Assembly: GCF_024296925.1 (NCBI RefSeq)
Contig: NZ_CP101125.1
Span: 6,822,501-6,886,500, forward strand
Reading direction: 5' to 3'
Source: Pseudomonas nunensis
Lineage (GTDB): Bacteria > Pseudomonadota > Gammaproteobacteria > Pseudomonadales > Pseudomonadaceae
Length of the DNA: 64,000 bases
In this document: piece by piece, positions 7,135 to 16,586 of the stretch
Layout: the number at the start of each line of letters is the position of its first letter
Position numbering within the stretch: the stretch's first letter is position 1
The notes under the pieces: generated by a model
What the model saw: the letters and a program-made list of their open reading frames with translations, nothing else
Told to the model about the DNA's origin: nothing
Database searches by the model: none
Position numbers and translations under genes: made by a program

Positions 7135-9312
7135 TTACAGGCCATTGGCAGCCTTGAACTCGCGACGACGACGGTGCAGGACCGGCTCGGTGTAGCCGTT
7201 CGGCTGCTTGGTACCTTCGATCACCAATTCGACCGCCGCCTGGAAGGCGATGTTGCTGTCGAAGTTCGGTGCCAGCGGACGGTACAGCGGGTCATTGGCG
7301 TTCTGGCGATCAACCACCGGCGCCATGCGCTTGAGGCTTTCCAGGACCTGATCTTCAGTAACGATGCCATGACGCAGCCAGTTGGCGATGTGCTGGCTGG
7401 AGATACGCAGCGTCGCACGGTCTTCCATCAGGCCGACATCATTGATGTCCGGCACTTTCGAACAACCCACGCCTTGGTCGATCCAGCGCACCACATAACC
7501 AAGAATGCCCTGGGCGTTGTTGTCCAGTTCGTTCTTGATCTGCTCTGCGGTCCAGCTCGGGTTCACGGCCAGCGGGATGGTCAGGATGTCGTCCACCGAG
7601 GCGCGCGCACGTTTGGCCAGTTCGGCCTGACGGGCGAACACATCGACCTTGTGGTAATGCAGCGCGTGCAGCGCAGCGGCGGTCGGCGAGGGTACCCAAG
7701 CGGTGTTGGCGCCGGCCAATGGGTGAGCGATTTTCTGTTCGAGCATCGCCGCCATCAGATCGGGCATCGCCCACATGCCTTTACCGATCTGGGCGCGACC
7801 TTGCAGGCCGGTGCTCAGGCCGATATCGACGTTCCAGTTTTCGTAGGCGCCGATCCACTTCTCAGCCTTCATGTCGGCCTTGCGCACCATCGGGCCGGCT
7901 TCCATGGAGGTGTGGATTTCATCGCCGGTGCGGTCGAGGAAGCCGGTGTTGATGAACACCACGCGCTCGCTGGCAGCCTTGATGCAGGCCTTGAGGTTGA
8001 CCGTGGTACGGCGTTCCTCGTCCATGATCCCGACTTTCAGGGTGTTGCGCGGCAGGTCGAGCACGTCTTCGATGCGCCCGAACAGCTCGTTGGTGAACGC
8101 GGCTTCTTCCGGGCCGTGCATCTTCGGCTTCACGATGTAGACCGAGCCGGTGCGGCTGTTCTTGCGCGAGCTGGTGCCGTTGAGGCTGTGGATCGCCGCG
8201 AGGCAGGTCACCAGACCGTCGAGAATGCCTTCCGGCACTTCGTTGCCATCTTTGTCGAGGATCGCGTCGATGGTCATCAAGTGGCCAACGTTGCGCACGA
8301 ACAGCAGCGAACGACCGTGCAGGCTCAGTTCCTTACCATCCACGCCGGTGTAGGTGCGGTCGGCGTTCATGGTGCGGGTAAAAGTCTGACCGCCCTTGGA
8401 GACTTCTTCCGACAGATCGCCCTTCATCAGGCCGAGCCAGTTGCGGTAGATCACCACTTTGTCATCGGCATCGACGGCGGCAACGGAGTCTTCGCAGTCC
8501 ATGATGGTGGTCAGTGCGGCTTCCATCAGGATGTCTTTGATGCCGGCTGCGTCGGTCTGGCCGACCGGGGTGCTGGCATCGACCTGGATTTCGAAATGCA
8601 GGCCGTTGTTTTTCAGCAGGATCGCGGTCGGTGCGGCGGCGTCGCCGTGGAAACCGATCAACTGAGCGTCGTTGCGCAGGCCGGTGTTGCTGCCGCCTTT
8701 AAGGGCGACCACCAGTTTGCCGTCAACGATCTTGTAGCTGGTGGAGTCGACGTGGGAGCCGGCGGCCAATGGCGCCGCTTCGTCGAGGAAGGCGCGGGCG
8801 AAGGCGATGACCTTGTCGCCGCGAACCTTGTTGTAGCCTTTGCCTTTTTCCGCGCCGTCAGCCTCGCTGATGGCGTCGGTGCCGTAGAGCGCGTCATACA
8901 ACGAACCCCAGCGGGCATTCGAGGCATTCAGCGCGAAGCGCGCGTTCATCACCGGCACCACGAGTTGCGGGCCGGCCATGCGGGCGATTTCGTCATCGAC
9001 GTTTTGCGTCGTTGCCTGGAAATCGGCCGCTTCTGGCAGCAGATAACCGATGTCTTGCAAGAAGGCTTTATAAGCCACGGCGTCGTGCGCCTGACCGGCA
9101 CGCGCTTGGTGCCAGCCATCGATACGAGCCTGGAAATCATCGCGTTTGGCGAGTAGGGCTTTGTTCTTCGGCGCCAGGTCATGAATGACCTTATCGGCAC
9201 CGGCCCAGAACTTATCGGCGGTGAGGCCGGTACCGGGAATGGCTTCGTTGTTCACGAAGTCGAACAGGACTTTGGCGACCTGCAGGCCACCGACTTGAAC
9301 GTGTTCAGTCAT
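7135..9312 (-). CDS. glcB: Malate synthase G
   Basis: Condenses glyoxylate and acetyl-CoA to malate in the glyoxylate shunt. The G isoform is a monomeric cytosolic enzyme. The chosen ATG at 9312 gives 725 residues, the usual length of GlcB. The frame also has an upstream GTG, but GAGG lies at the right distance before the ATG, and the N-terminus [20 protein letters not shown] is the family's. Recognisable segments are [20 protein letters not shown] (near the catalytic arginine), [20 protein letters not shown], and [20 protein letters not shown]. It is monocistronic with its own terminator. A 591-base non-coding region lies upstream. Confidence 0.97.
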   Translation of the reverse strand: MTEHVQVGGLQVAKVLFDFVNNEAIPGTGLTADKFWAGADKVIHDLAPKNKALLAKRDDFQARIDGWHQARAGQAHDAVAYKAFLQDIGYLLPEAADFQATTQNVDDEIARMAGPQLVVPVMNARFALNASNARWGSLYDALYGTDAISEADGAEKGKGYNKVRGDKVIAFARAFLDEAAPLAAGSHVDSTSYKIVDGKLVVALKGGSNTGLRNDAQLIGFHGDAAAPTAILLKNNGLHFEIQVDASTPVGQTDAAGIKDILMEAALTTIMDCEDSVAAVDADDKVVIYRNWLGLMKGDLSEEVSKGGQTFTRTMNADRTYTGVDGKELSLHGRSLLFVRNVGHLMTIDAILDKDGNEVPEGILDGLVTCLAAIHSLNGTSSRKNSRTGSVYIVKPKMHGPEEAAFTNELFGRIEDVLDLPRNTLKVGIMDEERRTTVNLKACIKAASERVVFINTGFLDRTGDEIHTSMEAGPMVRKADMKAEKWIGAYENWNVDIGLSTGLQGRAQIGKGMWAMPDLMAAMLEQKIAHPLAGANTAWVPSPTAAALHALHYHKVDVFARQAELAKRARASVDDILTIPLAVNPSWTAEQIKNELDNNAQGILGYVVRWIDQGVGCSKVPDINDVGLMEDRATLRISSQHIANWLRHGIVTEDQVLESLKRMAPVVDRQNANDPLYRPLAPNFDSNIAFQAAVELVIEGTKQPNGYTEPVLHRRRREFKAANGL

Positions 9313-9903
9313 TGCTTGCCTCACTCTGCTCAGCTATTTCGCTTTTCAGCTCTTCAATTTTGACAATGAAGCCTCTGGCCATTTAAACCACAAACCCGTC
9401 CGCCAGTACATGCCCTTGCGGGCGGCTGGGTTCGGTCCAATCAACGGCTTGGAGGCCTTGCTGACGGGGCTTTCAGGGTTGCGAGTGTGCCGGTGGCAGA
9501 CATCGATCCAACGTTATGTAGTGCGCGCTGCGGCATACTACATGATGAATTGCGCTTGTGAAAATTAGACTAATTACGTCGTTCTGCGACCCCATGACGC
9601 ATTGCAGTCATGTCGGGGAACAGGATGTTCTCAAAAAAGTATTGGATTGTTCCAGTTAAATATAAAAACTTGTACACATAATCTTTGGTGCACTGCTATG
9701 GGGCCCTGTGTTTGTTGGCTGAATGCTGACCTTTTGTGGCGAGGGGGCTTGCCCCCGTTGGGGCGCGGAGCGGCCCCCAGGTTTTTCAGATCAATCAGAT
9801 TTACCTATTCTGCGACTGCTTCGCAGCCGAACGGGGGCAAGCCCCCTCGCCACAAACAACCCTTGCCTATACTTCTCTTTCTATAACAAAAGAGGGCTGC
9901 GCC
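9313..9903. other. Long non-coding stretch between glcB and the gcvR-like gene
   Basis: About 590 bases with no supportable gene. It holds the divergent promoter regions of glcB and the ACT-domain gene, an AT-rich patch around 9630-9690, and a family C REPIN at 9736-9853. No convincing RNA gene was seen. Confidence 0.7.
9736..9853. repeat. REPIN, family C
   Basis: The outer arms GTGGCGAGGGGGCTTGCCCC are perfectly inverted, with inner GC-rich arms (GTTGGGGCGCGGAGCGGCCC, and GCGACTGCTTCGCAGCCGAA). It lies just upstream of the gcvR-like start. Confidence 0.9.
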
Positions 9904-10422
9904 ATGGACCACCTCGTACTCACCGTATTCGCACCGGACAAGCCAGGGCAGGTCGAGCGCATTGCCCAATGCATTGCCGAGCACGGCGGCAACTGGCTGG
10001 AAAGCCGCATGTCGCGCATGGCCGGGCAGTTCGCCGGGATTCTTCGGGTCGGCGTGCCGGCCGAAGCCTACGACGAGTTGGTCGATGCCCTACAAGCATT
10101 GTCCACCCATGGCATTCGCGTGTTGATCGCTGAAAGCGGCATCGAACAATCCTGCACCTGGAAGCCGATCGCGATGGAACTGGTGGGCAATGACCGGCCG
10201 GGGATCGTGCGCGACATCACGCGCTTGTTGAGTGAGCAGGGGGTGAACCTCGAGCGTCTGGTCACCGAGGTGCGCCCGGCGCCGATGAGCAGCGAGCCGT
10301 TGTTCCACGCCGAGGCAATTCTCGCGGTGCCGCTGACCTTATCCCTGGACGTGTTGCAAACACGCCTGGAAACCCTGGCCGATGACTTGATGGTGGAATT
10401 GGTGCTGCGCAGCGATCCCTAG
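9904..10422 (+). CDS. GcvR-like protein with two ACT domains
   Basis: 172 residues made of two ACT domains: about 1-85 (HLVLTVFAPDKPGQVERIAQ) and 90-170 (MELVGNDRPGIVRDITRLLS). Each has the ligand-contact pattern DKPG or DRPG after the first strand. Family knowledge: in enterobacteria GcvR binds GcvA and represses the glycine-cleavage operon when glycine is scarce, but no gcv genes are nearby here. The role in this organism is inferred only from the family. ATG at 9904 follows AGAGGG at a good distance, and the longer upstream frame runs through the REPIN and is not credible. Confidence 0.88.
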   Translation: MDHLVLTVFAPDKPGQVERIAQCIAEHGGNWLESRMSRMAGQFAGILRVGVPAEAYDELVDALQALSTHGIRVLIAESGIEQSCTWKPIAMELVGNDRPGIVRDITRLLSEQGVNLERLVTEVRPAPMSSEPLFHAEAILAVPLTLSLDVLQTRLETLADDLMVELVLRSDP

Positions 10423-10593
10423 AACGGGTTATCCAAGTTAAACGTGCACCTGCCTGTGGATAACCTGTAGAGACTCGCCCCCAGGCCGCGCCGGCCGGGG
10501 TTCTTCAGGATCTGATCAAAAAACCAGCAGTTTCAACAAGTTGCGCACAAACGCCGGGGATCACGTTGTGGATAACCTTGGGAAGGATTGATG

Positions 10594-10616
10594 CAGGCCA
10601 CGAAGAACGTGGCCTG
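10594..10616. terminator. Stem-loop in the convergent gap between gcvR-like gene and rarD
   Basis: A perfect 9-bp stem CAGGCCACG / CGTGGCCTG with a 5-base loop. It lies between two converging genes, so it is a candidate terminator for either strand. There is no strong T-run, which keeps the call tentative. Confidence 0.45.
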
Positions 10617-10638
10617 TAGAGGTTTGTACGTATTCTGA

Positions 10639-11526
10639 TCAGCTGCGCCGGCGCATGCTGATCACCGCATCGACGCTGTAAATCGCCAGGCCCGCCCAGA
10701 TAAAGATGAACGCCACCAGGGTGCTGGACGACAAGTGTTCGTCAAAAAGCAGGACGGCTTGCAGCAGCACCAATGTCGGCGCCAGGTACTGGAGAAATCC
10801 GAGGGTGGTGTAGGGCAAATGCCGTGCTGCGGCGTTGAAACATACCAACGGCACCAATGTCACCGGACCGGCCGCCACCAGCCACCAGGCTTCAGACGTG
10901 GTCCAGAACGCCGGTTGTGCACTGGCCGCCGACGGATTGAACAGCAACCACGCCACGGCAATCGGCACCAGCATCCAGGTTTCCACCACCAGCCCCGGCA
11001 ATGCCTTGACCGGCGCTTGTTTGCGGATCAGCCCGTAGAAGCCGAAGGTCAGCGCCAGCACCAGCGACACCCACGGCAGACTACCGACCTGCCACACCTG
11101 TTGCGCCACGCCGACCGCCGCCAGACCCACCGCGAGCCATTGCATGCGCCGCAGCCGTTCGCCGAGGATCAGCATCCCCAGCAGCACGTTCACCAGCGGG
11201 TTGATGTAGTAACCGAGGCTGGCTTCGAGCATCCGCCCGTTGTTTACCGACCAGACGTAAGTCAGCCAGTTGGCCGCGATCAGCGTGCCGCTCAGGGCCA
11301 GGATCGCCAGGCGCTTGGGGTTGTCCCGCAACTCGCGCCACCAGCCCGGATGCTTCCAGACCATCAGCAGCAAAGCGCCGAACAGTGCCGACCAGAGCAC
11401 CCGGTGGATGATGATTTCTACAGCCGGCACCGAGGCGATGGCTTTGAAGTAGATGGGGAAAAGTCCCCAGATGATGTAGGCAGTGAGACCCAGGATGTAC
11501 CCGCGACGCGGGTTGGCAGCTTGCAT
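10639..11526 (-). CDS. rarD: EamA-family permease RarD
   Basis: A 295-residue membrane protein of the drug/metabolite transporter superfamily with ten predicted hydrophobic helices in two EamA repeats. The N-terminal GYILGLTAYIIWGLFPIYFK segment and the ANWLTYVWSVNNGRMLEASL motif are typical of RarD. Family knowledge: RarD was first linked to chloramphenicol sensitivity; its true substrate is not settled. ATG at 11526 starts directly with the family N-terminus. It is monocistronic, with a family B REPIN upstream. Confidence 0.9.
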   Translation of the reverse strand: MQAANPRRGYILGLTAYIIWGLFPIYFKAIASVPAVEIIIHRVLWSALFGALLLMVWKHPGWWRELRDNPKRLAILALSGTLIAANWLTYVWSVNNGRMLEASLGYYINPLVNVLLGMLILGERLRRMQWLAVGLAAVGVAQQVWQVGSLPWVSLVLALTFGFYGLIRKQAPVKALPGLVVETWMLVPIAVAWLLFNPSAASAQPAFWTTSEAWWLVAAGPVTLVPLVCFNAAARHLPYTTLGFLQYLAPTLVLLQAVLLFDEHLSSSTLVAFIFIWAGLAIYSVDAVISMRRRS

Positions 11527-11597
11527 GCAGAATCCTTGCTTAGGCAGCTAACAAAGAGGGGATTGTAAGGAGATTTGTCGGAATGGTCGCGGACCTT

Positions 11598-11686
11598 GTG
11601 GGAGCGGGCTTGCTCGCGAAGGCGGTGGGTCAGTCAACATATTTGCCGAATGCCCCACCTCCTTCGCGAGCAAGCCCGCTCCCACA
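11598..11686. repeat. REPIN, family B
   Basis: Inverted GTGGGAGCGGGCTTGCTCGC pair, with inner arms GGCGGTGGG / CCCACCTCC also partly complementary. It is located between rarD and the srkA-like gene. Confidence 0.92.
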
Positions 11687-11703
11687 GGGGAGATCAGGGG
11701 GTG

Positions 11704-12678
11704 TTAGAAGAGTTTCAGGGGTTCTTCGTTGAGCGCGGACAATTGCTCGCGCAACGCCAGCACCTGATCGCCCCAATACCGCTCGCTGCCGAACCACGGA
11801 AAACTATGCGGGAACGCCGGGTCATCCCAGCGCCGTGCGAGCCAGGCGCTGTAGTGCATCAGGCGCAACGCGCGCAACGGTTCGATCAGCGCCAGTTCCC
11901 GCGGGTCGAAGTCGTGAAACTCGTTGTAGCCGTCCATTAATTCCGACAACTGACCGAGGCATTCCTGACGATCCCCGGCGAGCATCATCCAGATGTCCTG
12001 CACTGCCGGGCCCATGCGGCAGTCGTCGAGGTCGACGATGTGGAACATTTCGTCGCGGCACATCATGTTGCCGGGGTGGCAATCGCCGTGCATGCGGATG
12101 TTCTGGTGCGGCGTGGCCTTGTAGACCTCTTCCACACGCTTGAGCAGGTCGCGGGCGACGGACTCGTAGGCCGGCAGCAGGCTCTTCGGTACGAAATTGC
12201 CTTCGAGCAAGGTGTTCAGCGAATCGTGGCCGAAGTTTTTCACGCCCAGCGCTTCACGGTGCTCGAACGGCTTGGTCGCGCCGACGGCGTGTAGGCGTCC
12301 GAGCAATTGGCCCAGGCGATACAGCTGATCCAGATTGCCTGGCTCCGGCGCGCGGCCGCCACGGCGAGGAAACAGGGTGAAGCGGAACCCGGCGTGTTCA
12401 TGCAGGCTGGCGCCGTTGTGAATCATCGGCGCGACCACCGGCACATCGCATTCGGCGAGTTCGAAAGTGAACTGGTGCTCTTCGAGAATCGCTTCGTTGG
12501 TCCAGCGCTGCGGACGGTAGAACTTGGCGATCAGCGGCTCGGAGTCTTCGATGCCGACTTGGTAGACGCGGTTTTCGTAGCTGTTGAGCGCCAGAATGCG
12601 CGCGTCGCTGAGAAAGCCGATGCTTTCGACGGCATCGAGCACGAGGTCTGGGGTGAGGGTTGCAAACGGGTGGGCCAT
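11704..12678 (-). CDS. srkA: Serine/threonine protein kinase of the YihE/SrkA family
   Basis: The 324-residue product from ATG 12678 has the aminoglycoside-phosphotransferase/choline-kinase-like fold of SrkA. The catalytic loop is H197-G-D199-C-H-P-G-N204, and the metal-binding segment is VDLDD around residues 215-218. The ATG is preceded by AGGAG at six bases, so the longer frame starting 39 bases upstream is not used. Family knowledge: in E. coli SrkA (YihE) counters stress-induced programmed death and lies beside dsbA. Here it is not next to dsbA but between rarD and phoX. The stop is 18 bases beyond a REPIN. Confidence 0.93.
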   Translation of the reverse strand: MAHPFATLTPDLVLDAVESIGFLSDARILALNSYENRVYQVGIEDSEPLIAKFYRPQRWTNEAILEEHQFTFELAECDVPVVAPMIHNGASLHEHAGFRFTLFPRRGGRAPEPGNLDQLYRLGQLLGRLHAVGATKPFEHREALGVKNFGHDSLNTLLEGNFVPKSLLPAYESVARDLLKRVEEVYKATPHQNIRMHGDCHPGNMMCRDEMFHIVDLDDCRMGPAVQDIWMMLAGDRQECLGQLSELMDGYNEFHDFDPRELALIEPLRALRLMHYSAWLARRWDDPAFPHSFPWFGSERYWGDQVLALREQLSALNEEPLKLF

Positions 12679-12764
12679 GCTGACTCCTGCGCGCAGCAGG
12701 CTGCCGCGTCCGGCCAAGCATGGTAGCGCAGACGGGGGAAGATAGGTGGTGGGTGTGCGGACGC

Positions 12765-12833
12765 CTTCGCGGGCAAGCCTCGCTCCTGCAGGGTTATGCA
12801 GATTCCTTGTAGGAGCGAGGCTTGCCCGCGAAG
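12765..12833. repeat. REPIN, family A
   Basis: Inverted pair of GTAGGAGCGAGGCTTGCCCG plus CGAAG; one half carries CTGCAG in place of CTACAG. It sits 9 bases from the phoX stop and could act as an mRNA 3'-end stabiliser. Confidence 0.92.
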
Positions 12834-12841
12834 AGGCCGGA

Positions 12842-14743
12842 TCAGGCGCCGACGATCCCGCCGTCCTCGCGGGTAATCGCCATCACCGAAGACCGTGGCT
12901 TGCCGTTCGGCAGGTGCTCAGGGAACGTCGAACCACCGTTCTCGCCCGGATGCTGAATCCCGACAAACAGGGTTTTCTGATCCGGCGAGAAGCTAATCCC
13001 CGTCACCTCACAACCAATCGGCCCGACCATGAAGCGGCGAATTTCCCCGGTTACCGGGTCGGCGCAGAGCATCTGGTTATTGCCCATGCCAGCAAAGTCC
13101 CCGGCATTGCTCGAATCGCCATCAGTCAGAATCCACAAGCGCCCAGCCTTGTCGAAACCCAGGCCGTCCGGGCTGTTGAACATGTTCTGCGGGGTGATAT
13201 TCGTCGAACCGCCCTTCGGTGTGCCGGCATGCACGCCCGGATTGCCGGCGACCACGAACAAATCCCAGGCGAAGCTTTTCGAACCGTGATCATCACGGTC
13301 GGTGCGCCAGCGCAGGATCTGCCCGTAGACGTTTTTCTCCCGCGGGTTTGGCCCGCCGACCGGTTGGCCGTCTTCGCCGCGCTTGGCGTTGTTGGTCAGG
13401 GTGCAATAAACCTGGCCGTCCTTGGGGCTGACGACGATCCATTCCGGGCGGTCCATGCGCGTGGCGTTGACCACACTGGCGGCGAGGCGCGTGTGAATCA
13501 GCACTTCGGCCTGGTCGGCAAAACCGCTGCTGGCGTCGATGCCATTCTTGCCGTGGGTCAGTTCGATCCACTGGCCTTGGCCTTTCGGGTGATCGGCATT
13601 GCCGTCGCCCGCGTCGAAGCGCGCCACGTACAAGGTGCCGTGGTCCAGCAGATCGCGATTGGCTTTCGGATTCTTGTGGTTGATCTTGTCGCGGCTGACG
13701 AATTTGTAGATGAACTCGCCGCGCTCATCGTCGCCCATGTACACCACGGCGTGGCCGTCTTTGGTTTCGGCCAGGGCGGCGTTTTCATGTTTGAAACGGC
13801 CCAGTGCCGTGCGTTTGACCGGCGTCGACTTCGGGTCGAACGGATCGATTTCCACCACCCAACCATGACGATTGAGTTCGTTGGGATTCTTCGCCAGATC
13901 GAAACGCGGGTCGTGTTGGTGCCAGTTGATTTCCTTGCTGGCGGCCACCGCGCCGTAGCGTTTTTGCGCAGCATCGAATTTTTGCTCGGCGTTGCTGCTG
14001 CCGAAACAATCGGTGAAGTTCTCTTCGCAGGTCAGATAAGTGCCCCACGGCGTCTTGCCGTTGGCGCAGTTCTGGAAGGTGCCGAGGACTTGCTTGCCGT
14101 GCGGGTCGGCGCTGGTTTTCAACAATTCGTGACCGGCCGCCGGGCCGCTAAAACGCAGGGGCGAGTTACCGTGGATGCGCCGGTTGTAGCGCGAGCCCTG
14201 GACGAATTGCCACTGGCCGTTCTTGCGCTGCACTTCGATCACCGTCACGCCTTCGCAGGCCAAGGCCTTGCGCACTTCTTCGGCCGATTGCGGCATGCCG
14301 CCGTGGGCGTAGAGGTAGCGGTAGTTGGTGTATTCGTTGTTGATCGCCATCAGTGCCCGGTCTTTTTCACCAGGAAACTCGAACAGGCTCATGCCGTCGT
14401 TGTTGTCGCCGAACTGCAGTTCCTGATGCTCGGCGCTGCCGTTGCCGCTCGGGTCGAACGCCGGGCCGTTCTTCTGCAACGGCTGGCCCCAGCTGATCAA
14501 CACCGAGGATTTGTAGCCCGGCGGCAAGGTAATGGCGTCGGTCGTGGCGGCGGCGATGCTGTCGAAACCCAGCAGTTTGCTTGAACCAGCGCTGACACTC
14601 GCGGCCAGCACGCTGCGGCTCAGCAGGTTGCCACCGAGGAACATCGCCGCACCGCAGAGGGCGCCGGCGCTGATGAAACCGCGACGGCTGAGGCCGACCA
14701 TTTTTTCCAGGTCGGTGGATTGGTGTTCTTCTAATAGGCTCAC
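12842..14743 (-). CDS. phoX: PhoX-family alkaline phosphatase, Tat-exported
   Basis: 633 residues from a GTG start at 14743, chosen because AGGGAG precedes it at six bases; the 42 extra residues of the longer frame look non-coding. The N-terminus has a twin-arginine signal (GLSRRGFISAGALCGAAMFL), so the folded enzyme is exported. The mature part is the DUF839/PhoX beta-propeller, with segments such as YLTCEENFTDCFGSSN, KFEH/DGHAVVYMGDDERGEF and GLGFDKAGRLWILTDGD. Family knowledge: PhoX is a calcium/iron-dependent phosphomonoesterase induced by phosphate starvation. No clear Pho box was recognised. It is transcribed in the same direction as modE upstream. Confidence 0.9.
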   Translation of the reverse strand: MSLLEEHQSTDLEKMVGLSRRGFISAGALCGAAMFLGGNLLSRSVLAASVSAGSSKLLGFDSIAAATTDAITLPPGYKSSVLISWGQPLQKNGPAFDPSGNGSAEHQELQFGDNNDGMSLFEFPGEKDRALMAINNEYTNYRYLYAHGGMPQSAEEVRKALACEGVTVIEVQRKNGQWQFVQGSRYNRRIHGNSPLRFSGPAAGHELLKTSADPHGKQVLGTFQNCANGKTPWGTYLTCEENFTDCFGSSNAEQKFDAAQKRYGAVAASKEINWHQHDPRFDLAKNPNELNRHGWVVEIDPFDPKSTPVKRTALGRFKHENAALAETKDGHAVVYMGDDERGEFIYKFVSRDKINHKNPKANRDLLDHGTLYVARFDAGDGNADHPKGQGQWIELTHGKNGIDASSGFADQAEVLIHTRLAASVVNATRMDRPEWIVVSPKDGQVYCTLTNNAKRGEDGQPVGGPNPREKNVYGQILRWRTDRDDHGSKSFAWDLFVVAGNPGVHAGTPKGGSTNITPQNMFNSPDGLGFDKAGRLWILTDGDSSNAGDFAGMGNNQMLCADPVTGEIRRFMVGPIGCEVTGISFSPDQKTLFVGIQHPGENGGSTFPEHLPNGKPRSSVMAITREDGGIVGA

Positions 14744-14801
14744 ATCAGGCTCCCTGCGGGTTTTTGCAGTCACCTTAATGAGCGTTAGTGAAGGTTTTGT
14801 T

Positions 14802-15566
14802 TCAGAGCGGTGTACCAAGCAGGACGTTGGACGGCGCGAATTGCACCAGCACCGTTTGGTCGACGCCAAGGCCAGAGGTCCTCAAATGCAGCGGCTCGGC
14901 CAGGGCGCACAGCGTCTGGCCGTTGGGCAGGCTGATACGCACTTCGCTGGGGCCGTCTTCGGCGTCGAGGATTTCCTCGATTGTGCCCGTCAGGCAATTG
15001 TTGCCAGGTGTTGCAGCTTGATCGACGGCGAGCAATTCCAGCCATCCGGCCTTGATCAGGGCGACGACTTCGGTGCCGGTTTGAAGCTCCAGGCGAAGAG
15101 TGCTGTCGTGGGTGATCTGCGCATCGATGCTCAAGCCTTCGGCCAGTTCCAGACGAATGTTGTCGTTACGGCCCTGGGATTCGATTGCTGCGACTTTGCC
15201 GTGCAATTGATTGCGCGCGCTGGTGCGCAGCATCAGGCGACCGAGCAGTTCGAGGTCGCTGGCATCTTCGGCGGCTTCCAGCACCTGTGCCTGCAACACT
15301 TGCAGCTTCTGATACAGGCGCAACACCCGTTGACCCTCTTCGGACAACTTGGCGCCACCGCCGCCCTTACCGCCAACGCTGCGCTCCACCAGCGGCTTTT
15401 GCGCGAGGTTGTTCAGTTCATCGATAGCGTCCCATGCCGCCTTGTAACTCAGGCCCGCGCTTTTCGCGGCGCGGGTGATCGAGCCTTGTTCGGCGATGTG
15501 TTGCAGCAGGGCAATGCGCTGCGGACGGCGGACGATGTGCTGGGACAATAAAGTAGGCAGGGACAT
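14802..15566 (-). CDS. modE: ModE-like molybdate-responsive regulator (HTH plus two TOBE domains)
   Basis: 254 residues from ATG 15566. An N-terminal LysR-like winged helix spans about residues 10-75 (IALLQHIAEQGSITRAAKSA, GLSYKAAWDAIDELNNLAQK), with the glycine-rich GGKGGGGAKL loop that is characteristic of ModE. Two Mop/TOBE repeats follow at about 113-180 and 190-252. Family knowledge: ModE binds molybdate through the TOBE domains and represses modABC. No molybdate transporter is in the window, so its targets must be elsewhere. The start lacks a strong Shine-Dalgarno; an in-frame TTG eight codons upstream is possible but less likely. Confidence 0.92.
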   Translation of the reverse strand: MSLPTLLSQHIVRRPQRIALLQHIAEQGSITRAAKSAGLSYKAAWDAIDELNNLAQKPLVERSVGGKGGGGAKLSEEGQRVLRLYQKLQVLQAQVLEAAEDASDLELLGRLMLRTSARNQLHGKVAAIESQGRNDNIRLELAEGLSIDAQITHDSTLRLELQTGTEVVALIKAGWLELLAVDQAATPGNNCLTGTIEEILDAEDGPSEVRISLPNGQTLCALAEPLHLRTSGLGVDQTVLVQFAPSNVLLGTPL

Positions 15567-15661
15567 GGCGAGTGCTTTGGGCGGTGGCAATGGGGACGAC
15601 GTTGGCGGCTTGGGGCTCGGGAGTCAAGTCAGTCGCCAAACCGCCCAGTTGAACTCAGTCC

Positions 15662-15754
15662 CTGTGGGAGCGGGCTTGCTCGCGAAAGCGATCTGTCAGT
15701 CACATCGATGCTGGATGTGCCGCCGTCTTCGCGAGCAAGCCCGCTCCCACAGGG
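15662..15754. repeat. REPIN, family B
   Basis: Inverted GTGGGAGCGGGCTTGCTCGC pair with CCT / AGGG extension. Its right edge abuts the comF stop codon at 15755, so the repeat has inserted as close to the gene as possible. Confidence 0.92.
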
Positions 15755-16495
15755 TCAAGCGGTGTCGCCGGGTTTTGGTGTGCGGGCCAGGCAGTAGACG
15801 TCTACTCGGGCGGCACCGGCGTCCATCAACAACCGCGCGAGGGTTTGCGCGGTCGCACCCGTGGTCAGCACGTCGTCGATCAGGGCCAGATGACGGCCCG
15901 TGACACACGCACCGGGTGCGAGGGCGAAGGCATTACGCAGGTTTCGCCTGCGGGCTTCGGCCTTCAGTTCCTGTTGCGCACTGGTGTCCTGAATCCTCAG
16001 CAACAGTGTTTCGTCGCAAGGAATGTCCAAGTATTCACTGAGCCAACGCGCAAGCATCGCCGCTTGATTGAAACCTCGCTGACGCAGGCGTTTGGTCGCC
16101 AGCGGCACCGGGATCAGCAGGTCGGGTCGCTCCAGATCTTCATCGAAGCGATGTTGCAGGAACTGCGCGAGAAGTTCGCCGAGCAGGTGGCCAAACGGCC
16201 ACTTCGCGTTGTGCTTGAAACGGGTGATCAGCGCGTCCACCGGAAAGCTGTAGGTCCAAGGCGCCGCGACTCGCTCAAAGGCCGGTGGTTGTTGCAGACA
16301 TTGGCCGCACGTGAGGCCGGACGCAGGCAGCGGCAGGGCGCAGGTCTGGCAGTGATCGCCGAGCCAGGGCAGCTCGGTTTCGCAGGCTGTACAGATTGGC
16401 GTTATGTCATCGGCGGGCTCTGAACAGAGCAAACAGAGTTGTTTGTTTTTTAACCAGATGTAAACCGGTCCTTCGTATCGTGGTTGACAGCGCAT
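15755..16495 (-). CDS. ComF-family phosphoribosyltransferase
   Basis: 246 residues with an N-terminal double zinc-finger-like region (CLLC at 21-24, CTAC at 35-38, then CQTC and CGQC pairs). A type I phosphoribosyltransferase domain follows, with the PRPP loop LALIDDVLTTGAT around residues 205-217. Family knowledge: ComF/GntX proteins take part in DNA uptake or transformation in some bacteria, but the reaction is not settled. It is divergent from bioB, and its start codon overlaps the -35/-10 spacer of the bio promoter, so the two transcripts may interfere. Confidence 0.9.
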   Translation of the reverse strand: MRCQPRYEGPVYIWLKNKQLCLLCSEPADDITPICTACETELPWLGDHCQTCALPLPASGLTCGQCLQQPPAFERVAAPWTYSFPVDALITRFKHNAKWPFGHLLGELLAQFLQHRFDEDLERPDLLIPVPLATKRLRQRGFNQAAMLARWLSEYLDIPCDETLLLRIQDTSAQQELKAEARRRNLRNAFALAPGACVTGRHLALIDDVLTTGATAQTLARLLMDAGAARVDVYCLARTPKPGDTA

Positions 16496-16511
16496 CGCTC
16501 TTCCTTAAATA
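16484..16511 (+). promoter_or_regulatory. Sigma-70 promoter of the bio operon
   Basis: A perfect TTGACA (16484-16489) is followed after 16 bases by TAAATA (16506-16511). The expected transcript start is near 16518, leaving a leader of about 70 bases before bioB. No BirA-type operator was recognised. Confidence 0.7.
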
Positions 16512-16586
16512 TGCCGAACATCCGTGTCGCGCCTGTGGGTATTCCATTCCCCGGTCGCTTGCCAAGCATAAATCAAGGAAACGCCC

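Noticed and set aside
7114..9156. A 680-codon open frame antisense to glcB.
   Set aside because: GlcB is unmistakable on the other strand. The antisense product is low-complexity, rich in Val, His, Gly and Asp, as expected for shadow translation.
9602..9886. A 94-codon frame upstream of the ACT-domain gene.
   Set aside because: A third of it is translated REPIN sequence, and it has no ribosome site.
12746..14584. A 612-codon open frame antisense to phoX.
   Set aside because: PhoX has a Tat signal, ribosome site and family motifs on the minus strand. The antisense frame begins inside a REPIN.
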